Of a DNA stretch of 64,000 nucleotides, positions 1 to 7,389 are shown in pieces (the first letter of the stretch is position 1; the number at the start of each line of letters is the position of its first letter). The stretch covers positions 489,671-553,670 of the forward strand of contig NZ_KE384020.1 in NCBI RefSeq assembly GCF_000423465.1. The letters run 5' to 3'. The stretch is from Propionicicella superfundia DSM 22317 (GTDB taxonomy: Bacteria > Actinomycetota > Actinomycetes > Propionibacteriales > Propionibacteriaceae). The translations under genes were made by a program, and so were the position numbers. The notes under the pieces are model-generated. The model made no database searches. It worked only from the letters and a program-made list of their open reading frames with translations, and was not told the origin of the DNA.

Positions 1-1
1 C

Positions 2-1021
2 TCGCCGGAGCACTGGAGCGGTCTGGGTGCTCAGGGCCAGGCCGTCGTGTCGGACGGGCCACGCGCCGCCGACATCACGGCCGTCACCGGAGCACCGGCG
101 AAGACGCCGATCCGTGTGTACGCCGGCCTGGTCAACCACAACGACAGCCTGGAGGAGACCGCAGCCGCGGTCGTCGCCGAGCTGTACCGGACGAAGGCGT
201 TCGACCGCGCGGTGCTCGCCGTGATGACCGGGGCGGGCAAGGGGTGGATCCAGGAATGGAACGTCGCGTCGGTGGAGTACCTGACGAACGGGGACTGCGC
301 GACCGCGTCCATGCAGTACAGCTACACGCTGAGCCCGTTCACCTACGTGTCCGATCCCGAAAAGCCGAAGGAGGCAGGCAAGCTGCTGTTCGACAAGGTG
401 TACGCCGAGTGGCTGAAGCTGCCTGTCGACCAACGCCCGAAGCTCGTCGTCGGTGGCGAGTCGCTGGGCGCCTACGGCGGAACCGCCGCGTTCGAGTCCC
501 TGGAAGACATGACGTCGAAGGTGGACGGCGCGGTGTGGGTGGGGACGCCCAGCTTCACGGCGCTGTGGCAGGACCTGACGGCCAAGCGGCGCACGGGGAG
601 TCCTGAGATCGCACCCGTGATCGACAACGGTCGGGTCGTGCGGTTCGTGAACGACGCCTCGCAACTGAGTCACGACATCTACGGTGCGCCCTACGACGAC
701 TGGGGGAGCAAACGGGTGATCTTCGTGCAGCACCCGTCGGACCCCATCGTGTGGTGGAGCTGGGACCTGCTGTGGAGGGAGCCCGACTGGCTGCGGGAAC
801 CGCTCGGGTCGGACGTCGTCCCGGCCATGTCGTGGCGATCCTGGGCGAGTTTCTGGCAGCTCGCCGCCGACATGGCCATCGCGCAGAACGCCGCGCCCGG
901 CCACGGGCATACCTACCACGAGGATCTCGTGCCGGTCTGGGCGGCGGCGCTGGGGCAGGACTTCACGAGGGACTTCTCGGCGATCGAGGCGGCGATCCGT
1001 GCCAAGAACCTGCCGCGGTAG
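2..1021 (+). CDS. Alpha/beta-hydrolase family protein (Abhydrolase_9 type), 5' end cut by window
   Basis: The reading frame is open to the first base of the window, so the N-terminus is missing; about 339 residues are visible. The nucleophile elbow GGESLGAYGG (serine codon near base 461) and a late His-rich segment (GHGHTYHEDLVP, near the C-terminus) fit a serine hydrolase of the PF10081 family. In that family a membrane-spanning N-terminal half usually precedes this soluble hydrolase half, so the missing part is probably membrane-embedded. Substrate is unknown. The gene ends about 85 bases before tRNA-Val and is outside the integrated element. Family call is from motif memory, not a search. 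Confidence 0.75.
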   Translation, partial: SPEHWSGLGAQGQAVVSDGPRAADITAVTGAPAKTPIRVYAGLVNHNDSLEETAAAVVAELYRTKAFDRAVLAVMTGAGKGWIQEWNVASVEYLTNGDCATASMQYSYTLSPFTYVSDPEKPKEAGKLLFDKVYAEWLKLPVDQRPKLVVGGESLGAYGGTAAFESLEDMTSKVDGAVWVGTPSFTALWQDLTAKRRTGSPEIAPVIDNGRVVRFVNDASQLSHDIYGAPYDDWGSKRVIFVQHPSDPIVWWSWDLLWREPDWLREPLGSDVVPAMSWRSWASFWQLAADMAIAQNAAPGHGHTYHEDLVPVWAAALGQDFTRDFSAIEAAIRAKNLPR

Positions 1022-1062
1022 CCGCCGGGGCACACGGCACCGGCCCTCGCGAGCGTCCTGAT

Positions 1063-1092
1063 GTGACGCGAGCGATGCGGTTCGGCTACAGT
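1063..1092 (+). promoter_or_regulatory. Putative promoter of tRNA-Val
   Basis: A GTGACG -35-like hexamer (1063-1068) and TACAGT -10 (1087-1092) are separated by 18 bases. The tRNA begins 13 bases after the -10, consistent with a start of transcription a few bases before the mature 5' end. Confidence 0.5.
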
Positions 1093-1104
1093 GGGGCGTC
1101 GCCC

Positions 1105-1176
1105 GGGCGATTGGCGCAGTGGTAGCGCGCTTCGTTCACACCGAAGAGGTCACTGGTTCGAACCCAGTATCGCCCA
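1105..1176 (+). tRNA. tRNA-Val (anticodon CAC)
   Basis: A full cloverleaf folds from 72 bases. The acceptor arms GGGCGAT/ATCGCCC pair perfectly, the anticodon stem CTTCG/CGAAG encloses the loop TTCACAC with anticodon CAC at 1137-1139 (valine, GTG codons), and the T-arm carries GGTTCGAACCC. The discriminator is A and CCA is not encoded. The last 22 bases are repeated exactly at 5018-5039, marking this gene as the attachment site of an integrated element. Confidence 0.95.
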
Positions 1177-1177
1177 C
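1156..1177 (+). repeat. attL: direct repeat made from the tRNA-Val 3' end
   Basis: These 22 bases, from the T-loop to just past the discriminator base, are identical to 5018-5039. Tyrosine integrases of actinobacterial islands commonly recombine at tRNA 3' ends and leave such direct repeats. Beyond the core a further 83 bases (1178-1260) align without gaps to 5040-5122 with about 15 mismatches, so homology extends well past the crossover core. Confidence 0.85.
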
Positions 1178-1181
1178 CCGT

Positions 1182-1207
1182 GAGACCCCTTAGGAATAAG
1201 GGGTCTC
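1182..1207 (+). terminator. Terminator hairpin after tRNA-Val
   Basis: An 11-bp stem (GAGACCCCTTA / TAAGGGGTCTC) with a GGAA loop follows the tRNA by five bases. A diverged copy with compensatory base changes lies after the right repeat at 5046-5067. Confidence 0.65.
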
Positions 1208-1465
1208 AGCGTTTCCGGGGAATGTTCGCCGGGTGTCGTGGGGCCTGCGTGGGACTCGTGCCGGGGGTCCGGATGGCTCGGGAGTGGTTGTGTGCGACCG
1301 AGGTCGCCGTCTCGGGCGGGCGTCGTCCCGTGGGGACATGTGCGTCCCCGTATCCCGTTATCAGCACATCCCATGTCTGCCGCCACCCGTGACACGGGGA
1401 TCTGCTGCGCGCCTTCTCGTCGGACGAGGTGTGCGCGTTGAGCGTAGTGAACGAAGGGACGACCA

Positions 1466-1827
1466 GTGGGCAATATGAACTCTCCGGCCGACAACGGGTC
1501 AGATCGTGAGAAACAACTCCGGCTTGCGAAGCGGGACTTCATCCGGGAGATGGCCGTTGAGGCGGAGCTGCAGTACAACGATGCCGAGCGCGCCTACAAC
1601 GCGTTCATCACGACGGTGCTCGTGTCCGTGACGGGTATCGCGTCAAGCTGACGGGTTTCGGTACGTTCGAGCGACGGATGCGCGAGGGCCATGTGTCCCG
1701 GTTCAGCAAGAAGGGCACCGTCGAGGACTACGCGGTCCTGGCCTTCAAGGCCACGCGGGCGAGCAGCGAGTTCATCGCCCTGGGTGACGACAAGGTCGAG
1801 GGCGCGAAGGTGCCCGGGATCCGGTGA
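1466..1827 (+). pseudogene. Frameshifted HU/IHF-like DNA-binding protein
   Basis: The first frame starts at GTG 1466 or ATG 1475 (a purine-rich AAGGGA lies upstream) and encodes an N-terminal helical part containing KRDFIREMAVEAELQYND and AERAYNAFIT, as in HU helices 1 and 2. It stops at 1651. From about 1633 the minus-one frame continues with VKLTGFGTFERR, the hallmark beta-arm entry of HU, and runs to a stop at 1827. Joining the frames gives one HU-like protein of about 120 residues, longer than the usual 90. No obvious slippery heptamer is seen, so a one-base indel is likelier than programmed frameshifting. It is cargo of the decayed island. Confidence 0.7.
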
Positions 1828-1959
1828 CGGATCGCTGCTGCGGGGTCGTACCGCATCTCTCGTTGCGCTGTCGGTGCTCGTAGAGTGCGCGATGCCTGCG
1901 CAGCCAGCGACGGCGTGCCGCCCGATTGCCGATCTGTTCGTGCGGACACAGACAGAGAA

Positions 1960-1983
1960 ACCCGGCAGCGGTGGCTGCCGGGT
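1960..1983. terminator. Hairpin in an otherwise featureless spacer
   Basis: ACCCGGCAG / CTGCCGGGT form a 9-bp perfect stem with a six-base loop. No T-tract follows, so termination is only a guess. Nothing else recognisable is seen between 1828 and 2080. Confidence 0.4.
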
Positions 1984-2080
1984 CCTGAAGCGGTGTGCAC
2001 GGGGTGCGTGGGTGCCGGGGGCGGGGGACTCCGCGTGGATCGCGGGGCGGGTGCGTCCTCCGCGTCGATACGCTTGGGAG

Positions 2081-3289
2081 ATGCTGGAGAACCTGCTGTG
2101 GCTGTTCGCCGGAGCGGTCCTGGGCGTCGCACTCGACCGGGTATGGGATCCGGTCTGGCAGCGGTTCGCGGGCACCCTTCGTCGCAGGCGGTCGGCCGGT
2201 CGCGTGCGAACCGACGCCACGATTCACGCGACGGTCCCGCAGGCCTATAGAAGCGCCGGTCTCGGGGACAGCCTGATCCGGGCATCGGCCCTTCCGTCTC
2301 TCGACATGCCGATGCTCTTCGACGAGAGCCTGTCCGTGAGCGCCGACGCGGCCACGGGCCGGGTCCCCTTCGTCCTGATCGACGATCCGGTCAGACGCGA
2401 GTTCCCCGTCGATCGCGGTGTGATCCGCGCGAAGCGGGCCAGCGGCGCAGAGCTCTGGGACGGGGACGTCCTGTATCTGGTGAGCGCCGCGATCGACGAG
2501 GCGGGGGCCGGCCACGTCGTGCGTTCCCTGCGTGTCGGGGTCGCGAACTATTTCTCGTACGTGACGGTCTCGAACGCGTGGAAGTCGCGCATGACGTGTC
2601 GTGGTTCGGACTGGCTGCACGGCAGCCCGTATCGGAGCCTCCTCTCGCTACTGGCCGATCCGCCGATGCCGCTGGCCATCGCCGCTGTCGCGGTGTGCGT
2701 GTTCGAGACGGGGGACGGTTTGAGGATCCCCGTCGCGACGCGCTCCGAGGCGGTCGTGAACGGAATGGGGAGAGCCGGCCTGATCCCGACATTCGGCCTC
2801 GAGAGCAACGTGAAGGCCGGGCAGGCGAGCCGGTTCGATGTCCTGACCTACAACTTCCTCAAGGAGTTCATGGAGGAGATGTTCGGCTACGAGCCGCTGA
2901 TCCACGAGGCGGACTCGGGGCGTCTCGATCCCGATGCGATCTTCGGCAATCCCATGGGGGAGCTGTTGCTCGCCCAGTTCGCGGACGGGCGGGCGCGCCT
3001 GGAGATCGCGGGCATCAGCGGGGAGCTGACCGATGGGACGCTGACGATCTTGCTGGATGCTCGCTTCACCGATCCTGAGTTCTACCTGGCGGTTCGCCGG
3101 GCGGCCAAGCCGAACTTCGAGTGGCGGGCCGATGGCGACTCGCGCGAGCCGATCGTGTTCCACGACGCCGGTGATCTCCTGAGCGGGAGATCGCAGGTTC
3201 TCGGCCGTTTGACTCCGTCGAGCTTCATCGCCCTGGAGCTGTGGGCTCGGCGTTCGACCGCGCCGGGCGCCTCGCGACGCGAGCCGTGA
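2081..3289 (+). CDS. Membrane-anchored protein with degenerate Nudix-like segment
   Basis: Start at ATG 2081 is chosen because it gives a clean N-terminal hydrophobic segment (LLWLFAGAVLGVALDRV, residues 4-20), but GGAG touches the ATG, so the ribosome-binding arrangement is poor. The 402-residue product then has a soluble domain. Around residue 265, FLKEFMEEMFGY resembles the REUxEExG half of a Nudix box, but the preceding GX5E part is not recognisable, so hydrolysis is doubtful. Similar membrane-tethered Nudix-fold proteins have been proposed as ligand sensors in defence loci; no nucleotidyltransferase partner is seen here. The gene is the longest intact one between the two attachment repeats. 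Function is not known to me. Confidence 0.55.
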   Translation: MLENLLWLFAGAVLGVALDRVWDPVWQRFAGTLRRRRSAGRVRTDATIHATVPQAYRSAGLGDSLIRASALPSLDMPMLFDESLSVSADAATGRVPFVLIDDPVRREFPVDRGVIRAKRASGAELWDGDVLYLVSAAIDEAGAGHVVRSLRVGVANYFSYVTVSNAWKSRMTCRGSDWLHGSPYRSLLSLLADPPMPLAIAAVAVCVFETGDGLRIPVATRSEAVVNGMGRAGLIPTFGLESNVKAGQASRFDVLTYNFLKEFMEEMFGYEPLIHEADSGRLDPDAIFGNPMGELLLAQFADGRARLEIAGISGELTDGTLTILLDARFTDPEFYLAVRRAAKPNFEWRADGDSREPIVFHDAGDLLSGRSQVLGRLTPSSFIALELWARRSTAPGASRREP

Positions 3290-3313
3290 CTCTGGTGGGG
3301 GAGTGAGCAGGAA

Positions 3314-3359
3314 AACAACCCCCGCAGCTCGTGCGTGACGCACTGCTGCGGGGGGTGTT
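3314..3359. terminator. Shared terminator between converging genes
   Basis: Arms around ACCCCCGCAG and CTGCGGGGGGT form a GC-rich stem with a loop of about 19 bases. Reading the minus strand, the stem is followed by TTGTTTTCC, a good T-rich tail for the small minus-strand genes; on the plus strand it follows the gene ending at 3289. Confidence 0.6.
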
Positions 3360-3536
3360 CTATGTGTTGATCGGGATCCGGATGAGCACAGCGATCGTGC
3401 GGCATGCGGTGCAGGTGCAGCCGGCCGCCGGATCATAGGCCGTGACGATCTGCTGATAACGGATCGCCTGCTGTTCGGTCGCGGACAGCGGCGGCGGGGC
3501 GAGGATGTCGGTGTTCTCGTTGGTGATGTGCCTCAT
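3360..3536 (-). CDS. Small cysteine-containing hypothetical protein
   Basis: 58 residues, with a short Cys cluster near the end (GCTCTACRT), possibly metal-binding. The ATG overlaps the stop of the upstream gene as ATGA and is preceded by GAGGAGATGA at good ribosome-binding distance; the stop sits directly at the terminator hairpin. These features argue for a real translated gene despite its size. I do not recognise the family; short Cys proteins of this kind occur in actinobacterial mobile elements. Confidence 0.45.
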   Translation of the reverse strand: MRHITNENTDILAPPPLSATEQQAIRYQQIVTAYDPAAGCTCTACRTIAVLIRIPINT

Positions 3537-3787
3537 TCATCTCCTCTGATCAGGTTCGTCAGCGCCTGCGCGTAGGTGTCCGTGGCCCTTCCGACGGCGG
3601 CCTGCTCGAACAGGTTGTGACGTCCAGGGAGGTCGCATGTCTCGTCTATCGGCATGATCGCGGCAGCGAGCGCGACGCGCGCCTGGGCCTCGCCGATCTC
3701 TCTGTTGGTGTTGCCGGCGGCTCGCATTCGGAACGAAAGAAGGCGCGCAACGCGGCTTCCGCCTTTGATGGGACGTTCTCGGTACAC
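3533..3787 (-). CDS. Small hypothetical protein, island cargo
   Basis: 84 residues from GTG 3787; an internal ATG before RAAGNTNREIGE is an alternative start. The product is helical-looking (REIGEAQARVALAAAIMP, ATDTYAQALTNLIRGDE) with no membrane segment. It ends in an ATGA overlap with the following 58-residue gene, so the two are probably translated together. The region upstream on the same strand is the out-of-frame tail of the AbiEi remnant, so this gene may itself be 5'-truncated. Not recognised. Confidence 0.4.
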   Translation of the reverse strand: MYRERPIKGGSRVARLLSFRMRAAGNTNREIGEAQARVALAAAIMPIDETCDLPGRHNLFEQAAVGRATDTYAQALTNLIRGDE

Positions 3788-3945
3788 CGCCTGTCGGCTC
3801 GTCTGAGCATGAGCAGATCGACGTCATCATCCGGCGCTACGCGGCTGGCAACAGCGCGACTGTCATCGTCTCGGACTGCAACGTCGCCCCCTCCGCACTC
3901 ATCAGCCGAAGCCACTGCGACGAGCTTGGCGGCGTCGATCTTCTG

Positions 3946-4521
3946 TTACTTGGCCAGCTCGCCGATGATCGTCGCCACGTTGAACAGGGAGCCGGAGTCG
4001 TTCGGGCGTTCCACCAGGTCGAACACCGTGGCCTCCGGAGATGACACATGCCCTGCTGCCGTGCGCGAGTTCTTGGAGAGGACCGGGATCTCTTCAACAC
4101 GTGCGCGCTCGTAGAAGCGCAGCCGCACACGCTCGATGTCCCGGTCGGAGAGCGGACGGTCGACCATGACCTGGAAGACCTGCGGGCGTTGATGTGCCGC
4201 GCCGTGCAATTCCGCTGCCGACAGCAACCCTACGTAGTAGGACCTGCCGAGGAACCTCATCAGTTGGTCGATGAAGTCCATCGCCGGGACCACGCCCCAC
4301 GATGAGAACTCCGACGGGATGGGGACGTAGAGGCCGGGTGCAGGGGCAAAGAAGTGACCGGCTCCGCGGGCACGCCTCATCGCCTCTCGGGCTGCACCAC
4401 GAGAGAGTCCCGTCAGGTCGACGACCTGGTCGAGCGTCAACGCGCTGATGCCCCGGCCCACGACCTCATCGCGTGGGCGCCTCCTAGGTGTAAGTAACTG
4501 ATTCGGAATCACACCAAACAT
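3946..4521 (-). pseudogene. AbiEi-type antitoxin (type IV toxin-antitoxin), interrupted, toxin absent
   Basis: The protein carries the AbiEi signature: a winged-helix stretch (LTLDQVVDLTGLSRGAAREA), SSWGVVP, RSYYVGLLSAAELHG, QVFQVMVDRPLSDRDIERV, SSPEATVFDLVERP and NVATIIGELAK. In the family this antitoxin represses its promoter and counters the AbiEii nucleotidyltransferase. Here a TAA at 3946-3948 ends it at ELAK, yet the same frame reads on as QKIDAAKLVAVASA, which looks like the normal C-terminal helix, so the stop is probably a nonsense mutation. The first dozen residues after the ATG do not look native; a GTG near 4465 may be the original region. No AbiEii gene follows, leaving an orphan ruin. 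Confidence 0.75.
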
Positions 4522-4544
4522 GGCTTAGCCCGTTCTTCTTACGC

Positions 4545-4937
4545 CTATGACCGTTGAGCCGACCTCGAGAGCCGCTTCGCGATCTCGGCGTCGCGGTCGG
4601 CAGCGGCGTGCTGGTAGCGCATGGCGGCACCGGGCGTCGAGTGTCCGAGGCGTCCACTCCTCCCGCGCGCAGACGCCGCGGGTGACCTTGGCCCGCTTGT
4701 TGCGCAGGTCGATGTCCTTGCGGCGTAACTCGGTCAGCTCGCCGAAGCGCAGCGCACACCACGCAGCAAGCAGGGCCATGAACTTGTCGCGCTCGGGCAG
4801 TTCCTCGACGATGGTCTCCTCGCCCGGCGCCAGCGCGTCGCACCCCGTCGTTGACCGCCTCGGGAGTGATCCGGTCGATCCGCTGGTCGCCGAAGGCGGG
4901 TGGATGTAGGCCGCCCGGTAGCGGCCGGACGCCTGCC
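4545..4937 (-). pseudogene. Tyrosine recombinase (integrase) remnant
   Basis: Pieces of a phage-type integrase appear in different frames: RYRAAYIHPP joined to FGDQRIDRITPEAVND, then ALLAAWCALRFGELTELRRKD (first catalytic Arg region), and at the end LGHSTPGAAMRYQHAAADRD, with the C-terminal Tyr nucleophile context. The segment between RGV and LGHSTP, which would hold the HxxR box, is deleted, and at least two frameshifts are needed to read across. Its position some 80 bases inside the right attachment repeat is the usual place for the integrase of a tRNA-integrated element. Confidence 0.8.
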
Positions 4938-5017
4938 CGTGTCTGACAGAGAAGGACTGAGCCTCTATATGCCCTCTGGCCTGCGATGTCACTGCACGAC
5001 CTGCGACACAGGAATAC

Positions 5018-5039
5018 GTTCGAACCCAGTATCGCCCAC
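5018..5039 (+). repeat. attR: second copy of the tRNA-Val 3' end
   Basis: An exact copy of 1156-1177, here not attached to a complete tRNA. It closes the 3.9-kb element that starts inside tRNA-Val. The following 83 bases are a diverged copy of the sequence downstream of the intact tRNA. Confidence 0.85.
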
Positions 5040-5045
5040 AGATGG

Positions 5046-5067
5046 TGCCCCTTAGAGATAAGGGGCA
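5046..5067 (+). terminator. Diverged copy of the tRNA-Val terminator hairpin
   Basis: TGCCCCTTA / TAAGGGGCA form a 9-bp stem with a GAGA loop. Compared with 1182-1207 two stem pairs have changed on both sides, keeping the pairing. From 5123 to 5326 I see only the leader of the next operon, with a possible TACGGT -10 at 5283-5288. Confidence 0.55.
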
Positions 5068-5326
5068 TCGGCGTTTCCAGGGGATGTTCGCCGGGTGTCG
5101 TGGGACCTGCGTGGGATTCGTGATTCGGGCCGGATGACGCGATGCCGGATCGATTTCCTGCGGACCATCCGACAACAACCCGTGAGCCATTTCGCCACCG
5201 GGTCGAGGTGCCGTCCGGAGCCCCGCAACGACCTCTGCGCAGTCCTGTCCTCAACTGCTAGCCCGGCTCGCCCACTAGGCATTACGGTGTCAGTGACGTG
5301 CCCACTCCCGAGGACAGGAGAAGCAC

Positions 5327-6709
5327 ATGCGGGTCGTGATCGTCGGTGGCTCTCATGCGGGGATCGCCTGCGCGCTGCGCGCGCGTGAGGAGTATCCCGA
5401 TGCCGAGGTCGTCATTTACGAAAGGCAGGGTTCGGTCGGTTTCATCGCGCAGTCGATCCCGCTGTACCTGCGGGGGGACCGGCACTACGAGGAGCTCAAG
5501 AGCTACACCGACGTCCCGGCCTTGGAGCGGCAGGGCATCGTCGTCCGGATCAACACCGAAGTCCGTCGTGTCGACACCGACGCAAAGACGCTCGAGATCG
5601 TCCCGGCCGGCGGTGTGCCGCTCGTCGACCACTACGACCACCTCGTCCTGGCGACCGGATCCTACCCGTCGATTCCGCTGGCTTTCGGCTCTTACGGCGA
5701 TTCGCTGTATCTGGTGAAGAGCTACGAGCACGCCGTGCGCATCAAGGAACTCATGGAGACGGCGAAGCGCATCGTGATCATCGGCGGCGGGGCCATCGGC
5801 GTCGAGATCGCCCGGGCGATGCGCTACAAGGACGTGCCGACGACGCTCCTGCAATCCCACGCGACGATCCTGGACCGTTACGTCGACGACGAGGTGAGCT
5901 CCGAGATCATCGACTCGCTGCGCGACGCGGGGCTCGACGTCTACACGGAGGCCCTCGTCACCGAGCTCGAAGAGGTGCTGGGGCCGGACGGCCGGCGCCA
6001 GGCCGTCGCAAAGACCGCCGACGGCCGGACGTTCAGCGGAGACGGGATCATCTATGCCACGGGCTTCCGCCCGAACTCCTTCCTCATCGGGGGCAAGGCG
6101 GAACTGGGTGACAAGGGAGCGATCGTCGTCGACGACTACATGCGCACCTCGATCCCGGACGTGTTCGCCGTCGGCGACTGCTCGACCACCACCCTCACCA
6201 ACGTCGCCCGGCCGGTATACATCCCGCACGCCTCCGACGCCTTCCGTCAAGGTGAGATCGCCGCGATCAACCTGGTCGGGCCGCGCCAGAGGATCAACCC
6301 GTCGCAAGGCACCTACAACCTCAACATCGGCACTCGCACGATGTGCATCTCCGGGATGACATTCAAGCGCGCGGTCGAGGAGGGTTTCGACTCCGGGATC
6401 GCCTCCTACCGCAACGAGTTCCTCGACCTCGACGGTCTCCTGCCGCGCGAGGACAACGACGAGGACCCCTACTACAAGATCTGGCTCATCTACGAGAGAG
6501 GCACGCACAAGATCCTCGGGTTCCAGCTTCGAGGGACGGCGACCGACCTGTCGCTGTATGCCGATCTCATGTCGCTGGCCATCGAGCGCGGCCTGACCGT
6601 CGAGGATCTGGAGTTCGTCGACTTCTACTTCAAGCAGGGGTACGCGAACCCGCGGTCCTTCTCGAAGTACCTCGCCGCGGTCGTCCGCCAGCAGGATCCC
6701 CGGGGGTGA
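5327..6709 (+). CDS. NADH oxidase/CoA-disulfide-reductase-like flavoprotein lacking the redox cysteine
   Basis: 460 residues, usual length for this pyridine-nucleotide-disulfide oxidoreductase class. The FAD site VVIVGGSHAG is at residues 3-12, the NAD(P)H site VIIGGGAIGVEIA near 149-161, the second FAD contact FAVGDC near 280-285, and a C-terminal dimerisation domain follows. In water-forming NADH oxidases and CoA-disulfide reductases a single cysteine sits at residue 42 in a context like SFLSCGIALYL. Here the aligned stretch is VGFIAQSIPLYL with Gln42, so peroxide reduction or CoA-disulfide chemistry through that Cys is impossible. It may be an H2O2-forming oxidase, another reductase or an NADH sensor. 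AGGACAGGAG precedes the ATG. It heads a four-gene operon with a polysaccharide synthase. Confidence 0.8.
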   Translation: MRVVIVGGSHAGIACALRAREEYPDAEVVIYERQGSVGFIAQSIPLYLRGDRHYEELKSYTDVPALERQGIVVRINTEVRRVDTDAKTLEIVPAGGVPLVDHYDHLVLATGSYPSIPLAFGSYGDSLYLVKSYEHAVRIKELMETAKRIVIIGGGAIGVEIARAMRYKDVPTTLLQSHATILDRYVDDEVSSEIIDSLRDAGLDVYTEALVTELEEVLGPDGRRQAVAKTADGRTFSGDGIIYATGFRPNSFLIGGKAELGDKGAIVVDDYMRTSIPDVFAVGDCSTTTLTNVARPVYIPHASDAFRQGEIAAINLVGPRQRINPSQGTYNLNIGTRTMCISGMTFKRAVEEGFDSGIASYRNEFLDLDGLLPREDNDEDPYYKIWLIYERGTHKILGFQLRGTATDLSLYADLMSLAIERGLTVEDLEFVDFYFKQGYANPRSFSKYLAAVVRQQDPRG

Positions 6710-7389
6710 TCGCGACGGCCACGGCACCGACCTCCAGCACCGACCGCGACTACCTGGTCGCGACCCTGGACGCGCTGCGACGGCTTGAGGACGCAGGCAA
6801 GGCGCGGGGCGATCTGGAGCGCGAGTTCGTCCGTCGCTCGCAGCACCGCCGCACGCTCCTGTCCGCGCTGGTCGCCTCGATCATCCCGATCGGCACCTGG
6901 GCGTTCTTCCTCGCGACCCAGGTCGGCGCCTCGCGCGACCTCGTCGAGAGCCTGAATCTGCTCGTGGTGCGGTCCATGGGCCTCGTCGGAGCGACCGTGC
7001 TGCTTTTCCTCGTCGTGTACATCGGCTGCAACCGGCTGTGGCGCTCGACTGCCACGGGGCGGCTGCGGACGTTCGTCGAGAAGCCGGTGCGCGCGGAGTA
7101 CCTGCGCCGCCGCGACGCGCTCGACGCACGGTCGGAGGCGATCCTCGCCGAGCCCGTCTTCGCCGATCCGCGGATCCCGGCGAACCTCATCCACCCGCAC
7201 ACCGTCACGCTGCTCCTGCGGCTCTTCGACTCCGGGCAGGCCACCTTCCTCGACGCCGCGCTCTACATGCTCGGCCAGGAGATGGCGAACACGGCCTACT
7301 ACAGCCATATCGTGCCGGGCGAGACGCCGGCCGACCGTGAACGGGCGCGTATCGCCGCCAATCGGCAGGAGGGGGCCGACCATGACTGA
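6706..7389 (+). CDS. Two-TM membrane protein of the polysaccharide operon
   Basis: 227 residues. The GTG overlaps the upstream stop as GTGA, implying translational coupling, which decides the start. A hydrophilic N-terminal 45 residues is followed by TM segments at about 51-71 and 86-107 and a roughly 120-residue soluble tail (RNLRTF-like basic start, VEKPVRAEYLRRRDALDARS). I do not recognise a named family. Position between a flavoprotein and a processive glycosyltransferase suggests an accessory subunit for synthesis, regulation or export of the glycan. Confidence 0.7.
   Translation: MIATATAPTSSTDRDYLVATLDALRRLEDAGKARGDLEREFVRRSQHRRTLLSALVASIIPIGTWAFFLATQVGASRDLVESLNLLVVRSMGLVGATVLLFLVVYIGCNRLWRSTATGRLRTFVEKPVRAEYLRRRDALDARSEAILAEPVFADPRIPANLIHPHTVTLLLRLFDSGQATFLDAALYMLGQEMANTAYYSHIVPGETPADRERARIAANRQEGADHD

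Noticed and set aside
1150-1578. Minus-strand frame ending in WAILGSNQ near tRNA-Val
   Set aside because: The peptide is the reverse translation of the tRNA 3' end and its repeat, a frequent false gene; the same text appears at 5040.
3837-4130. Separate 97-codon gene over the AbiEi 3' end
   Set aside because: It is an out-of-frame reading of the antitoxin; the family sequence lies in the other frame on both sides of the stop.
5282-6727. Long minus-strand open frame opposite the flavoprotein gene
   Set aside because: High-GC codon bias keeps the antisense frame open; its translation is rich in Val, Asp and Arg with no motif, while the plus strand has full FAD and NAD motifs.
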